From the NCBI GenBank assembly GCA_016930085.1, contig JAFGHO010000057.1, positions 129,233 to 193,232 on the forward strand: a stretch of DNA of 64,000 bases, written 5' to 3'. Both the position numbers and the translations under genes were made by a program. The stretch comes from Spirochaetales bacterium. GTDB taxonomy: Bacteria; Spirochaetota; Spirochaetia; SZUA-6; JAFGRV01. Of the stretch, positions 1 through 8,653 are shown piece after piece (the first letter of the stretch is position 1; each line of letters starts with the position of its first letter). The notes under the pieces were generated by a model. That model was not told the DNA's origin, did no database searches, and saw only the letters and a list, made by a program, of their open reading frames with translations.

Positions 1-984
1 GAAAATAACGCGGTAAAAAGGAAAGATGAAAATAAAAAGAAACCCCGTATCAAGCCGGTGGTCGACAAAAAAAACCAAAAAGAGGAATCGGTCGAACCGG
101 TAAAGGAGATAACGGCCCGGCCCGGTGACGATATCGAGATTTCACTGAATAAAATAGGGTGGATTTTCCACGGTTATGAGAAAAACAGCGATGCAGGTTG
201 TTTCAAACTCATTTCAAAGCAGACAGGATACGGGGAAACCCTTTTTCTGTTCAGGGCGCTAAAGCCATGCATTATGGTCCTCCGATTTTCGCTGCAGGAC
301 AATTATTCCGGGATAGAGCAGCAGGAAACCGTACGGGTGCATGTGACTGACGATACGGAAGTGGCGTCCGGAATGAACGATACGTCGGATTTTTATACAC
401 AGAGCAATCGTGCCGAAGCGTTGTATGAAGCGGGGAAATATGATGCCGCCCTTGAGGAATACCTTTCACGCTATACCGACGGTTCTTCCTTTCTCAATGA
501 CAGGATCGCCGAACTCTATGCATTGCTGGGTGATGATGAAAAGGCCGCCGGTTACTGGGAAAAAAATATCGATGACGAGCAGGAGTTTGGAGAAAATGCC
601 GTCAGACAATTATTCCGGATCGCGGTAAAACGGAAAAACGCTTCGGATATTGCGCGGCTGCTTGAGGAAATTTTTCGTTTCAGACCTCTTCCCCCGGTCG
701 ATCATATGATAACGGCAATGGAAGTTTTTACGAAATCGAATGATGCCGGGGTTGCCGTTGCATCGCTTGAAAAATATCTCGATCAGTATGACGATCAAAC
801 GGGAAAAGATTATCTTTATTACATGCTGGCGGGTTTTTATGAACGTTCCGGGGCGATGAGGGATTTGAAGTACTCGCGGTATTATTATGAAAAAGTATGT
901 GATGAGTTTCCCTCAAGTCCGTGGGCACTCCCTGCCGCCGAACGGGTCATGTACCTGAACAGGCATTTTTTCTTTGTTCAATAG
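1..984 (+). CDS. TPR-like repeat protein, 5' end outside the window
   Basis: The reading frame is open from base 1, so the true start lies upstream; 327 residues are visible. The first ~40 residues are very rich in Lys, Glu and Asn and look like a linker. Residues ~40-120 form a beta-rich segment with alternating hydrophobics and aromatics. After that come helical pairs with Ala/Tyr/Gly spacing typical of tetratricopeptide-type repeats (for example around AEALYEAGKYDAALEEY). No catalytic motif is seen. By analogy with other spirochaete TPR proteins it may be an envelope scaffold, but this is inference. It ends 220 bases before ffh, which has its own promoter. Confidence 0.6.
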   Translation, partial: ENNAVKRKDENKKKPRIKPVVDKKNQKEESVEPVKEITARPGDDIEISLNKIGWIFHGYEKNSDAGCFKLISKQTGYGETLFLFRALKPCIMVLRFSLQDNYSGIEQQETVRVHVTDDTEVASGMNDTSDFYTQSNRAEALYEAGKYDAALEEYLSRYTDGSSFLNDRIAELYALLGDDEKAAGYWEKNIDDEQEFGENAVRQLFRIAVKRKNASDIARLLEEIFRFRPLPPVDHMITAMEVFTKSNDAGVAVASLEKYLDQYDDQTGKDYLYYMLAGFYERSGAMRDLKYSRYYYEKVCDEFPSSPWALPAAERVMYLNRHFFFVQ

Positions 985-1112
985 GATCGTGAAAAGGATA
1001 CTTTTCATACGTGATGAGGATGAGCGAAAAAACGGCGTGATACGTAAGCCCGCGATATAGATTCACCCCCTCCCGAATGAGTATATTATACCAATAATAT
1101 GGCGGACTCATG

Positions 1113-1141
1113 TTGACACGATGATGTTTTTCGATTATAAA
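1113..1141 (+). promoter_or_regulatory. Sigma-70 promoter for ffh
   Basis: TTGACA at 1113-1118 and TATAAA at 1136-1141 are separated by 17 bases. Transcription should begin near 1148, leaving a leader of about 57 bases before ffh, whose Shine-Dalgarno AAGGGAG lies at 1194-1200. Confidence 0.65.
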
Positions 1142-1204
1142 GATAAATTCGAACAAGCACATGCATCGCTGGTAATAAAAGGAGTAGACAGGTAAGGGAG
1201 TATC

Positions 1205-2539
1205 ATGATCGAAGGCCTGAGTAAAAAACTCACTGATATTGTGAGACAGATTTCGGGAAAAGCGCATATTTCGGAAGCGAATATAAGGGATGCAATCAAT
1301 GAAATAAAGATAGCCCTGCTTGAAGCGGACGTCAATCTCCGCGTCGTACGGCGGTTTATCAACAGCACGACGGAAGAAGCCCTCGGAGAAACGGTGTTCA
1401 AGACGGTCACTCCCGGCGATCAGTTTATCAAGATCGTCCATGACAAACTAGTAAGCCTTCTGGGTGATCAGAAGCAGGATTTGAAACTGAAGGGCCCGGA
1501 TACCAGGTCCGTTATTCTCCTTCTCGGACTTCAGGGATCGGGGAAGACAACCACTGCCGCGAAACTCGGGGTGTTTTTAAAAAAAAAGGGAAGGAACTGT
1601 TTGCTGGTCGCCGCAGATCTCATCCGGCCGGCCGCCGTCGAACAGTTATCGGTCCTCGGCCGGCAGGCTGGAATAGATGTGTTTCGGGAAGAGAAAAAAA
1701 ATTCCCTTGATGTTGTCAAACACGCCCTGAAACATGCTGAAAAAAATCAGTTTGATACGGTGATCATTGATACGACCGGACGGCTGCAGATCGACGAAAT
1801 GATGATGAAAGAGATCAAGGCGCTGAAACAGTATGCCAAACCGGATGAATTGCTTCTTGTCGCGGACGCCATGACCGGGCAGAACGCTGTCGATATCGCA
1901 AAAGAGTTCGACGGGCAGCTCGATCTATCCGGTGTGATTTTAAGCAAGTTCGATTCGGACACACGGGGCGGGGCCGCTTTTTCCATAAAAAGCATTACCG
2001 GTAAACCGATCAAATTCATTGGTGTCGGAGAAAAGCAGGATGATCTTGAGCAATTCTATCCGGACAGGATCGCCTCCCGGATACTGGGAATGGGAGATAT
2101 TGTCACCCTTGTCGAAAAAGCCCAGGAAACCATACAGATCGAAGAGGCGGAAGCCCTTAAACGAAAAATCGAAGACAAGACCTTCGATCTTGAAGATTAT
2201 CTTGAACAATTCAAGAAGATGAGGAAAATGGGGAGTATCGGGGCTCTCCTTGAGATGATACCCGGTATGAAGGGCCAGATTAATGAGGATGCAATCGATG
2301 AACGGGATCTGCGACATCAGGAAGCGATTATCCTTTCCATGACCCATTCGGAAAGGAAAAATTACAGAATCATCGGGCCTTCACGGAAAACGAGAATTGC
2401 GAAGGGGAGTGGAACCTCTGTATTCAAGGTGAACAAACTTCTCAAGCAATTCGAGAAAACAAGGCTTGTGATGAAAAAGATGGGTAGAAAGAAATATCAG
2501 GAGCAGATGATGTCACGATTGGGGGGTTTTCAGGGATAA
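1205..2539 (+). CDS. ffh: Signal recognition particle protein Ffh
   Basis: Ffh is the GTPase that binds signal sequences of nascent membrane proteins and, with SRP RNA and FtsY, delivers ribosomes to the Sec translocon. The 444 residues show an N-terminal helical domain, the P-loop GLQGSGKTT near residue 108, DTTGR near 189, SKFD near 247 followed by DTRGG, and a Met-rich C-terminal M domain. The length is normal for the family. The ATG is preceded by AAGGGAG four bases upstream. The rpsP promoter begins six bases after the stop, so ffh looks monocistronic. No SRP RNA gene was found in the window. Confidence 0.97.
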   Translation: MIEGLSKKLTDIVRQISGKAHISEANIRDAINEIKIALLEADVNLRVVRRFINSTTEEALGETVFKTVTPGDQFIKIVHDKLVSLLGDQKQDLKLKGPDTRSVILLLGLQGSGKTTTAAKLGVFLKKKGRNCLLVAADLIRPAAVEQLSVLGRQAGIDVFREEKKNSLDVVKHALKHAEKNQFDTVIIDTTGRLQIDEMMMKEIKALKQYAKPDELLLVADAMTGQNAVDIAKEFDGQLDLSGVILSKFDSDTRGGAAFSIKSITGKPIKFIGVGEKQDDLEQFYPDRIASRILGMGDIVTLVEKAQETIQIEEAEALKRKIEDKTFDLEDYLEQFKKMRKMGSIGALLEMIPGMKGQINEDAIDERDLRHQEAIILSMTHSERKNYRIIGPSRKTRIAKGSGTSVFKVNKLLKQFEKTRLVMKKMGRKKYQEQMMSRLGGFQG

Positions 2540-2544
2540 TCGGT

Positions 2545-2572
2545 TTGACAATGCTCAGACATATGATATAAT
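2545..2572 (+). promoter_or_regulatory. Sigma-70 promoter for the rpsP operon
   Basis: Perfect TTGACA at 2545-2550 and perfect TATAAT at 2567-2572 with a 16-base spacer, starting six bases after the ffh stop. It is the strongest consensus promoter seen in the window, fitting a ribosomal-protein operon. Confidence 0.8.
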
Positions 2573-2578
2573 GGCGCC

Positions 2579-2841
2579 TACACTGCGCGAACGCGGAACT
2601 ATGGCTGTTCAAGTATCGAAAAAAGCTATATTTGCGGTTAAGGAGGAAGGATAGTAACCCGGTAATGATAGTGCCGGGAAAAATAAAGATACCTTGTTAC
2701 CTGTCTCTCCCGTGAAGAGGAGAAATAGTCAAACAAAAAGCTTAGTCGGACAATGAATTTATTTCCATGAACATATGACATATCGTATGAAAACTGGAAG
2801 AGAAACCAATAGATGTATACTTATTAGAAAAGGAGGATTGA
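2579..2841 (+). promoter_or_regulatory. Long untranslated leader of the rpsP operon
   Basis: About 260 bases separate the predicted transcription start from rpsP, with no convincing ORF. The stretch holds a Shine-Dalgarno-like AAGGAGG at 2640-2646 without a usable start codon at normal distance. A small hairpin has arms CCCGG (2658-2662) and CCGGG (2674-2678). A leader this long could carry ribosomal-protein autoregulation, but I do not recognise a known motif. Confidence 0.35.
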
Positions 2842-3093
2842 GTGGCAGTCAGAATCAGACTCAAACGATTAGGCACAATTAAACGTCCTTATTTCAGAAT
2901 TGTGGTGATGGATTCGCGTGCTCCACGTGACGGTAAAATACTCGAGGAAGTCGGTTTTTACCATCCGATCGAAACAGAAGAAAAACAGATCACCATAAAA
3001 GAAGAAAGGATTCGCGATTGGCTTAATAAGGGTGCAAAAACATCAAATACGGTAAGGCGGCTCTTGAACAAAAAGCAAATTTATATTAAATAA
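2842..3093 (+). CDS. rpsP: 30S ribosomal protein S16
   Basis: S16 is a small assembly protein of the 30S subunit that binds 16S rRNA. The 83 residues begin MAVRIRLKRLG and contain RVVMDSR-like and GFYHP motifs typical of the family (here FRIVVMDSRAPRDGK and GFYHPIE). The start is GTG at 2842, supported by AAAGGAGG ending six bases upstream; the next residue pattern AVRIRL confirms it. It is the first gene of the rpsP-khpA-rimM-trmD-rplS operon, an arrangement common across bacteria. Confidence 0.97.
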   Translation: MAVRIRLKRLGTIKRPYFRIVVMDSRAPRDGKILEEVGFYHPIETEEKQITIKEERIRDWLNKGAKTSNTVRRLLNKKQIYIK

Positions 3094-3120
3094 ATCATTT
3101 ACGTGAGAAAGGAGTATACT

Positions 3121-3354
3121 GTGGAAAAGGATCTTGTTGAATACATCGCAAAGTCACTGGTCGATCACCCGGATAATGTCGAGGTGAATGTTGTTGAAGG
3201 AGAGAAGTCGACAATTCTGGAACTCAAGGTTGCACAGGAAGATATCGGTAAAGTCATTGGAAAGAGCGGAAGAATCGCGCGGGCTATCAGAACGATATTA
3301 AGCGCTGCTGCTGCAAAAACGGAAAAAAGGGTAGTTCTGGAAATACTTGATTGA
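3121..3354 (+). CDS. khpA: KH-domain RNA-binding protein KhpA
   Basis: A single KH-domain protein of 77 residues with the GxxG loop GKSG in the context [10 protein letters not shown]. KhpA proteins bind RNA in the cytoplasm and in some bacteria pair with KhpB/Jag to influence cell division and envelope growth. I chose GTG 3121 instead of GTG 3103 because AAAGGAG at 3106-3112 sits eight bases before 3121 and the resulting length matches the family. The stop TGA overlaps the rimM ATG, indicating translational coupling. The position between rpsP and rimM is the usual one for khpA. Confidence 0.93.
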   Translation: MEKDLVEYIAKSLVDHPDNVEVNVVEGEKSTILELKVAQEDIGKVIGKSGRIARAIRTILSAAAAKTEKRVVLEILD

Positions 3355-3857
3355 TGGAGAGACTCGCCGCAGGTATTATCCTGACAAGCTTCGGACTACA
3401 CGGGGAATTGAAAGTAAAAAGCCTTTCAGGTGAAACGGATCACTTCTTTCGGATGAAAGAGGTTTTTATAAAGCAGGGAGAGAATTCCCTCCGGTTTCAG
3501 GTAGAGGGAATCAGGAAAAAGAGCGGGGATATCGTTATTTTAAAGCTTTGCGGCATTGATACCCCTGAAGACGGCAAGCGGTATCGCGGCAGGGAACTAT
3601 GGGTCTCACGAGAATATGCTTGTCCTGTTTATGAGGATGAATATTATTATGGAGATTTATGCACATGCACCGTCATCCATAATGATCGTGAAATCGGGAA
3701 GGTTATTTCTGTTTTTGAGACGGGTTTGTCGCATGTGCTTGAAGTCGCAGACATTAATGGCGTTATCGTACATATCCCCTTCACAAACAGGGTTGTCGGG
3801 GAGGTAAATATCAGGGAAAACAAGATATTCCTGATGAAGGAAGCTGAAATAGATTGA
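3354..3857 (+). CDS. rimM: Ribosome maturation factor RimM
   Basis: RimM assists late 30S subunit assembly around S19 and 16S rRNA helix 31/33b. The 167 residues begin ERLAAGIILTSFGLHGELKVKS, matching the RimM N-terminal G-xx-hG-hxGE-hxV pattern. The C-terminal half, with the PRC-barrel-like segment around GKVISVFETGLSHVLEV and the end IPFTNRVVGEVN, also fits. ATG 3354 overlaps the khpA stop; a TTG one codon upstream is less likely. The stop overlaps the trmD start by four bases. Confidence 0.94.
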   Translation: MERLAAGIILTSFGLHGELKVKSLSGETDHFFRMKEVFIKQGENSLRFQVEGIRKKSGDIVILKLCGIDTPEDGKRYRGRELWVSREYACPVYEDEYYYGDLCTCTVIHNDREIGKVISVFETGLSHVLEVADINGVIVHIPFTNRVVGEVNIRENKIFLMKEAEID

Positions 3858-4609
3858 TATTTCATGTATTAACGCTTTTTCCTGAAGCATTTTCCGGTTT
3901 TCTCGCCAGTTCGATACTGGGAAAGGCGATAGTGGGTAAATTGCTTGATGTCAACCTTGTCGATATCAGGGATTTCGCTTGCGATAAACACCGAACCTGT
4001 GACGACTACACCTATGGCGGAGGACCGGGAATGGTATTAAAACCGGAACCGCTATCCGCCTGTCTTGAGGATGTAGGAAAGGCGGGGAAGAGGATCATTT
4101 ATCTCACGCCTTCGGGAAAGTTGTTTCATCAGGCATATGCGGAAAATCTGGCCCGTGAAGAAGAGGTAGTCCTTATTTGCGGACGATATGAAACAATCGA
4201 TCAGAGGATAATCGATCGTTATGTCGATGATGAAATCTCGATCGGAGATTATATTCTGGCATCCGGTGAAACCGCGGCGATGGTGGTAATCGATGCTGTT
4301 TCACGGCTGGTCCCCGGTGTGATCAAAAAGGAGTCGTTGGAAGAAGAAAGTTTTACAAAGGGACTCCTTGAATATCCGCAATACACGAGACCGGAGGAGT
4401 TTTTGGGAATCAGGGTGCCGGAGGTGCTTCTTTCCGGCCACCATGAGAATATAAGAAAGTGGCGGCTGAAAAAAAGTCTCGAAAAGACTTTACACAACAG
4501 GCCGGAACTTATTGAAGAGAGAGACCTGACAGAGGAAGAAAAAGAGTTTCTTAGAGATCTTCAAGGAGAAGGAGAAGACAATGGATGTGATGAAAGCGAT
4601 CCAAAATGA
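3854..4609 (+). CDS. trmD: tRNA (guanine-37-N1)-methyltransferase TrmD
   Basis: TrmD uses S-adenosylmethionine to methylate G37 next to the anticodon of tRNAs reading CNN codons, preventing +1 frameshifts. The 251 residues start [12 protein letters not shown] and include [27 protein letters not shown] and [11 protein letters not shown], the knotted SPOUT fold and SAM-binding loops. The start is TTG at 3854, overlapping the rimM stop; homologous length and the FPE motif support it. The 3' end overlaps rplS by 29 bases. Confidence 0.96.
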   Translation: MIFHVLTLFPEAFSGFLASSILGKAIVGKLLDVNLVDIRDFACDKHRTCDDYTYGGGPGMVLKPEPLSACLEDVGKAGKRIIYLTPSGKLFHQAYAENLAREEEVVLICGRYETIDQRIIDRYVDDEISIGDYILASGETAAMVVIDAVSRLVPGVIKKESLEEESFTKGLLEYPQYTRPEEFLGIRVPEVLLSGHHENIRKWRLKKSLEKTLHNRPELIEERDLTEEEKEFLRDLQGEGEDNGCDESDPK

Positions 4610-5066
4610 ACAGATAAAAGATAGAAAGGACATCTTCAGCATCGGTGATACGGTAAAAGTCCATTTCAAAATTATTGAGGGAAAAACAGAGCGTATTCAG
4701 ATGTTTGAAGGAGTTTGTATCGCAAAAAAGGGAAGCGGTGTCAGCAAGACCTTTACGGTAAGGAAAATTTCGTATGGTGTCGGGGTAGAAAGAATATTTC
4801 CACTCAATTCACCAAAAATAGAGAAGATTGAGATCATTCGTCGTGGAAAGGTTCGAAGGGCCAAACTATATTATTTGCGCAACAGGATCGGAAAAGCCGC
4901 GAAAATTGCAGAACTTCTTGGGAAGAAAAATAAAAAGGTACAGATGACCGTTACCGATGGCGATGATTCGGATGTAACGCCGGAAAAAACGGCGGAAGTG
5001 ACGGATATCAATATCGCCCCCGAAAGCGTGAAAGACACCTCCGATAAGGAAAAAAATAAATCCTGA
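4581..5066 (+). CDS. rplS: 50S ribosomal protein L19 with C-terminal extension
   Basis: L19 lies at the 30S-50S interface. Residues 1-115 match the family well, with [37 protein letters not shown] and [16 protein letters not shown]. The protein is 161 residues long against the usual ~115, because of an extra ~45-residue tail rich in Asp, Thr and Glu. ATG 4581 is preceded by AAGGAGAAGG-like purines inside the end of trmD, so the genes are coupled. It is the last gene of the rpsP operon; 226 bases follow before the next ORF. Confidence 0.95.
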   Translation: MDVMKAIQNEQIKDRKDIFSIGDTVKVHFKIIEGKTERIQMFEGVCIAKKGSGVSKTFTVRKISYGVGVERIFPLNSPKIEKIEIIRRGKVRRAKLYYLRNRIGKAAKIAELLGKKNKKVQMTVTDGDDSDVTPEKTAEVTDINIAPESVKDTSDKEKNKS

Positions 5067-5292
5067 TACACACGGTTCATGTGATTGACGACATGAGGGC
5101 ACGAACCCGATGTTAAAAGGATCGGAAAGATCCGCGACCGTCATCGTTCGCGAAGGTTGACAGAATAAAATAGGTATCATCGGGACGAAAAAACCGCATT
5201 GTAGTACTCGATACAATTTTAGAGAATGTTCGAATATACCGATTGTAGGATAAAGGGCAGCATAGTCTGTCCGGTCTCAACGGAACATATAT

Positions 5293-6297
5293 ATGTATTC
5301 GGAAATAAAACCCGTCACCTTGAACATTACGCTCAGGCAGGGCCTGTCAATAAAATCCGGAGAAATTGTAACGGTAAACATTATCAAACAACTTTCTGGA
5401 AATAAATGGGCGGTTGGAATCCGCGGAAAAGTATTCCCGGCGTTTTCCGAGTTTTCCCTTACGCCGGGCAAAACGATAAAGGCGGAGGTAATCGCCACGG
5501 GCCGTTCGATCAAACTCAAAATAATCACAGAAGAAGCAAGCAGAATTATGGAGTTGATCAAAGGGCAGGGGCTTCCCGACGATTCCCTTTCAAGGGTGAT
5601 CATTACGAGTCTTCTGAAATCAGGCCTTATGCTCGACAGCACAATCATCGCTAAAATGCGACACTACCTCCAAAGGAAAAAGGACTCATCAGCCAGACTT
5701 GCACGGATACTGGCTTCGCTTATCGATAAAAACATCGATATTAGCGGCGAAGGAGTTGAAGCCCTCGTCGATATCATGAGATTCGGTGAAGATGGCGGCA
5801 GAAAACATGACAGTAAAAAGGAAAATTTCCATAAAAACGCTGAAAAGCTTAAAGAAGAACTCGAAAAACAGCTTGAGGGTGGCGGAGATCAAGAAAACTG
5901 CTTAAAACTGTATAACCATATGAAAGGCTCAAGCCAGACATGGTTTGTGATTCCATACGCGGTAAGGACCGGAAACGAACAATTGACCGGCACAATACGG
6001 ATTCAATACAATCAGTATCATAAAAAAGTCGAGCGATGCGTCTGTATCGTCAATGACTCGTCTTCGGTTCGATGGAGTTTTTATATCCGGCCTAAAAAAG
6101 GGAAAAAACAAATAAATATTTTTTGTAATAATGATGGAAAGCGCATACTATGTGAAAAAAAAATTGACGAATTGCGTGTAAAAGTACGAAATGCGGGAGT
6201 TGAAATTGACGATATTATACATAAGGAAGATGAGTTTGATGGATTTTCTCCCGATTGGGAGATTTCTCATTATAAAAAGATCAATACGATGACGTGA
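5293..6297 (+). CDS. FliK/YlqG-like protein of unknown role
   Basis: A 334-residue protein without signal peptide or membrane segment. The N-terminal ~80 residues are beta-rich (TLNITLRQGLSIKSGEIVTVNI; IKAEVIATGRSIKLKI). The C-terminal part (~205-310) has a fold-like pattern (GTIRIQYN, WSFYIRP, KIDELRVKVRNAGVEI) resembling the C-terminal domain of flagellar hook-length proteins (FliK). The next gene encodes a FlhB-like C-terminal domain. The pair recalls the Bacillus ylqG-ylqH pair, which also lies downstream of trmD-rplS. Similarity is by eye and modest. There is no clear Shine-Dalgarno before ATG 5293. Confidence 0.55.
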   Translation: MYSEIKPVTLNITLRQGLSIKSGEIVTVNIIKQLSGNKWAVGIRGKVFPAFSEFSLTPGKTIKAEVIATGRSIKLKIITEEASRIMELIKGQGLPDDSLSRVIITSLLKSGLMLDSTIIAKMRHYLQRKKDSSARLARILASLIDKNIDISGEGVEALVDIMRFGEDGGRKHDSKKENFHKNAEKLKEELEKQLEGGGDQENCLKLYNHMKGSSQTWFVIPYAVRTGNEQLTGTIRIQYNQYHKKVERCVCIVNDSSSVRWSFYIRPKKGKKQINIFCNNDGKRILCEKKIDELRVKVRNAGVEIDDIIHKEDEFDGFSPDWEISHYKKINTMT

Positions 6298-6320
6298 TAT
6301 TTTATATGGGATGTGTTATA

Positions 6321-6566
6321 ATGGAAGAGGCAGTCGCTGTAAAATATACCGAAGAACTTCCCGCTCCTTTTATCATTGCAAAGGGAAAGGGACGGATTGC
6401 GGAAATCATCAGGAAAATAGCAGCGGAACATCATATTCAAATCGTCTGCCGGCCTGAACTTGCCGATGCGCTGATCGAGATTGATATCGGGGATTTTATT
6501 CCGGAAGAATATTACAGGATTATTGCCGAAATACTGATATTCGTAAGGAATTTACAGGGGTATTGA
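6321..6566 (+). CDS. Orphan FlhB-like C-terminal domain protein (YlqH-type)
   Basis: About 81 residues resembling the cytoplasmic C-terminal domain of the flagellar export switch FlhB/YscU without the membrane part: [21 protein letters not shown], then [43 protein letters not shown]. The NPTH autocleavage site of full FlhB lies before this region and is absent. Such orphan domains exist in several flagellated bacteria; their role is uncertain. The frame stays open to GTG 6294, which overlaps the previous stop, and ATG 6306 is another option. I chose ATG 6321 because homology-like sequence starts there. The stop overlaps the HD-GYP start. Confidence 0.8.
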   Translation: MEEAVAVKYTEELPAPFIIAKGKGRIAEIIRKIAAEHHIQIVCRPELADALIEIDIGDFIPEEYYRIIAEILIFVRNLQGY

Positions 6567-7720
6567 TGAGAAAAATTAAAACAAGCGATCTGAAGGAAGG
6601 AATGAAATTCGATAAACCCGTTTATATCGACGGGAACAATCTACTTGTGCCGCCGAATATTCCGATCAAGCAAAAGGATATTGAACGGCTTATCAGGTGG
6701 GAGATACTTGAGGTCGAAACCGAAGGGGAGGTAATCGAGGAGAAGAAGATCGATCTGAATATTCCATTCGAAGAATTTTCGGAATCGATGACGGGCAGAG
6801 AACGCGACAGTTTCGTGATCTATCTCAATTTTGTCGAAAGGATTGAGGATATATTCGATGATATAGCGAAACAGGATAAGGGACTCAGACAGGCGGTTCA
6901 CACAAAGATCGACGATCTCGTTAAGGATATTCTCGATGAAATGAATCAGCAGGACCATGATTTGATTCAGTATATCCTGCTCGGAAGCAAGAATGAAGTA
7001 AAATTATCGACAAGCTCCCTCAATTGCGCGCTGCTGTCCGGGGTTATCGGACAAAATTGCAAGCTTATCCACTTCAGACTATTGCAGCTTGTTACCGGCG
7101 CGATGCTTCATGACATCGGAATGGTGCGTGTTCCTGATGAAATTGTGAATAAAAAAGAGAAACTGGTAAAAGATGAATATAATACCTTGCGAATGCATAC
7201 CATTCATTCGTATAAAATAATTTTACAGGAACTTTCGTATCCGGAAGATGTTGCGGCTATCGCCCTCTATCACCACGAAAAATGGGACGGTACTGGATAC
7301 CCGAAACAGCTGAAGGGAGATCAAATCCCGTTGGCCGCAAGGATTGTCGCCGTAACCGACGCCTATGAAGCCATGGTAAACGAACGGCCGTATAGAAGCG
7401 CTCTCATCGGCTATAATGCCATGAAAAACATGTTGAGTGATAACGGAACTCATTTTGATCCTGGGATACTCAAGGTTTTTTTGAAATGCATCGGAATTTA
7501 TCCGATCGGGAGTTATGTGTTATTGAACGATTCGCATATCGGGAAGGTGATTGAAGTCAACAGTATGGCCCCGATGCGTCCGAAAGTTCAGATTCTCTAT
7601 GAAAAATCGGGCGAAAAACTCCTCAATAAGGAAACGATCGATTTGATGGATAATGGGGATCTATTTATCATCAGGGCGATCGATCCAAAGGAAATAGGTG
7701 AAGATGCGGAACAGGCGTAA
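6566..7720 (+). CDS. HD-GYP domain protein, probable c-di-GMP phosphodiesterase
   Basis: A soluble 384-residue protein. The N-terminal ~130 residues carry a short segment ([29 protein letters not shown]) often found before HD-GYP domains, followed by a helical region. The HD-GYP domain covers roughly 150-340: [11 protein letters not shown], then [35 protein letters not shown]. The metal ligands and GYP signature appear intact, so hydrolysis of cyclic di-GMP is plausible. ATG 6566 overlaps the stop of the FlhB-like gene, tying it to flagellar-type genes. A C-terminal ~70-residue beta-rich segment follows the HD-GYP domain. Confidence 0.88.
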   Translation: MRKIKTSDLKEGMKFDKPVYIDGNNLLVPPNIPIKQKDIERLIRWEILEVETEGEVIEEKKIDLNIPFEEFSESMTGRERDSFVIYLNFVERIEDIFDDIAKQDKGLRQAVHTKIDDLVKDILDEMNQQDHDLIQYILLGSKNEVKLSTSSLNCALLSGVIGQNCKLIHFRLLQLVTGAMLHDIGMVRVPDEIVNKKEKLVKDEYNTLRMHTIHSYKIILQELSYPEDVAAIALYHHEKWDGTGYPKQLKGDQIPLAARIVAVTDAYEAMVNERPYRSALIGYNAMKNMLSDNGTHFDPGILKVFLKCIGIYPIGSYVLLNDSHIGKVIEVNSMAPMRPKVQILYEKSGEKLLNKETIDLMDNGDLFIIRAIDPKEIGEDAEQA

Positions 7721-8066
7721 ATTAAAAGGCAATCTCGGAGAAGAAAAAGCGGCACGTTTCCTTATTGCAGAACAATATAAAATTTGCGAGAAGAATTTCA
7801 GAACGCAAAGCGGGGAGATTGACATTATCGCTGAAAAAGAGGATGAACTTGTATTTATCGAAGTAAAGACGTGGGACAGTCTGACGGAGGAATCGCTTGA
7901 ACAGGCAATAAATCGCGAAAAACAGCAGAGAATGGTACGTATTTCTAAATATTATCTTGTGAATCATCCGCAATATAACGATTATAATATCAGGTTTGAT
8001 ATAATTTTTTTGACGTTGAAAAACGAAGAGATAATGCACATCAAAAACGCTTTTAGTGAGGGATGA
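7704..8066 (+). CDS. YraN family (UPF0102) endonuclease-like protein
   Basis: A 120-residue protein with the restriction-endonuclease-like core of the YraN family: [36 protein letters not shown] and a C-terminal IRFDIIFL. Glu-15-type, Asp and ExK residues of the PD-(D/E)xK fold are in place. The cellular substrate of this family is not settled. ATG 7704 lies inside the HD-GYP gene end; GTG 7698 is an alternative, and the AAGGA at 7688-7692 fits either. YraN commonly follows trmD-rplS or rnhB in other bacteria. Confidence 0.9.
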   Translation: MRNRRKLKGNLGEEKAARFLIAEQYKICEKNFRTQSGEIDIIAEKEDELVFIEVKTWDSLTEESLEQAINREKQQRMVRISKYYLVNHPQYNDYNIRFDIIFLTLKNEEIMHIKNAFSEG

Positions 8067-8072
8067 AGAGAA

Positions 8073-8210
8073 GTGATCAGAATAGCAAAGAAAACGGATC
8101 CTAAAAGGCTGGAAGAACTCAAGAAAAAGATACATAATGAAGAATATCTCGCAGTTGCTATCGATATGATTGCACAGAACCTGACAAAAAGCCTTTTAAA
8201 CGAGGATTAG
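8073..8210 (+). CDS. Small 45-residue hypothetical protein
   Basis: A compact ORF from GTG 8073 to TAG 8210, six bases after yraN and three bases before the next gene. The product starts MIRIAKKTDPKRLEELKKKI and continues as a charged amphipathic helix pair (HNEEYLAVAIDMIAQNLTKSL). A purine-rich GAAGAGAAG lies immediately upstream. Tight packing between two coding genes and a protein-like composition support it. I recognise no domain; other spirochaetes may have an equivalent at this spot, but that is memory-based and unverified. Confidence 0.6.
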   Translation: MIRIAKKTDPKRLEELKKKIHNEEYLAVAIDMIAQNLTKSLLNED

Positions 8211-8213
8211 GAG

Positions 8214-8582
8214 ATGCGGACAAATAATAACAGACGGCGTCATAATTATCGGAGCCGGTATGATAAATCAAACAGATCGCGGGACAAAAACAGTGAAAGT
8301 CCGATATGCCCCCTATGTGAAAAACCGGTTCGTGAACTGATCAGTGCGATTTCGTATAAAAATAACATGCCTGCACATTTCGATTGTGTGTTGCGGGAGA
8401 TACGGAAAAGTGAAGAACTGAATCAGAATGAAAAAGTATGTTACCTCGGGAAAGGGAGCTTCGGCATTATCACGTTTAGAAATCCGTCAAGTCCCATAAA
8501 GTTTCTCATCAGAAAGAGAATACAATATGAAGAACAGACGGAAATCCCCGAATGGCGGAAAACAATACCAAGAAAAATATAG
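8214..8582 (+). CDS. Small putative zinc-binding protein
   Basis: A 122-residue basic protein. The first ~28 residues are very rich in Arg, Asn and Ser and look disordered. A possible zinc site follows: CPLCEKPV near residue 32, then HFDCVLREI near 62, giving CxxC and HxxC pairs. The C-terminal half (KVCYLGKGSFGIITF) is beta-like. A nucleic-acid-binding or ribosome-associated role would fit the composition but is not shown. The gene starts three bases after the 45-residue ORF and ends the rightward gene run that began at ffh. Confidence 0.65.
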   Translation: MRTNNNRRRHNYRSRYDKSNRSRDKNSESPICPLCEKPVRELISAISYKNNMPAHFDCVLREIRKSEELNQNEKVCYLGKGSFGIITFRNPSSPIKFLIRKRIQYEEQTEIPEWRKTIPRKI

Positions 8583-8653
8583 TCAATGTACTTTTCTATC
8601 GAGTCGTTATCGTTCGACCCTCATTGTCGGCCGGATAAACATACATAACGCCT

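Noticed and set aside
2579-2841. Possible SRP RNA in the gap after ffh
   Set aside because: The conserved GGAAGG...AGCAG tetraloop region of SRP RNA is not present.
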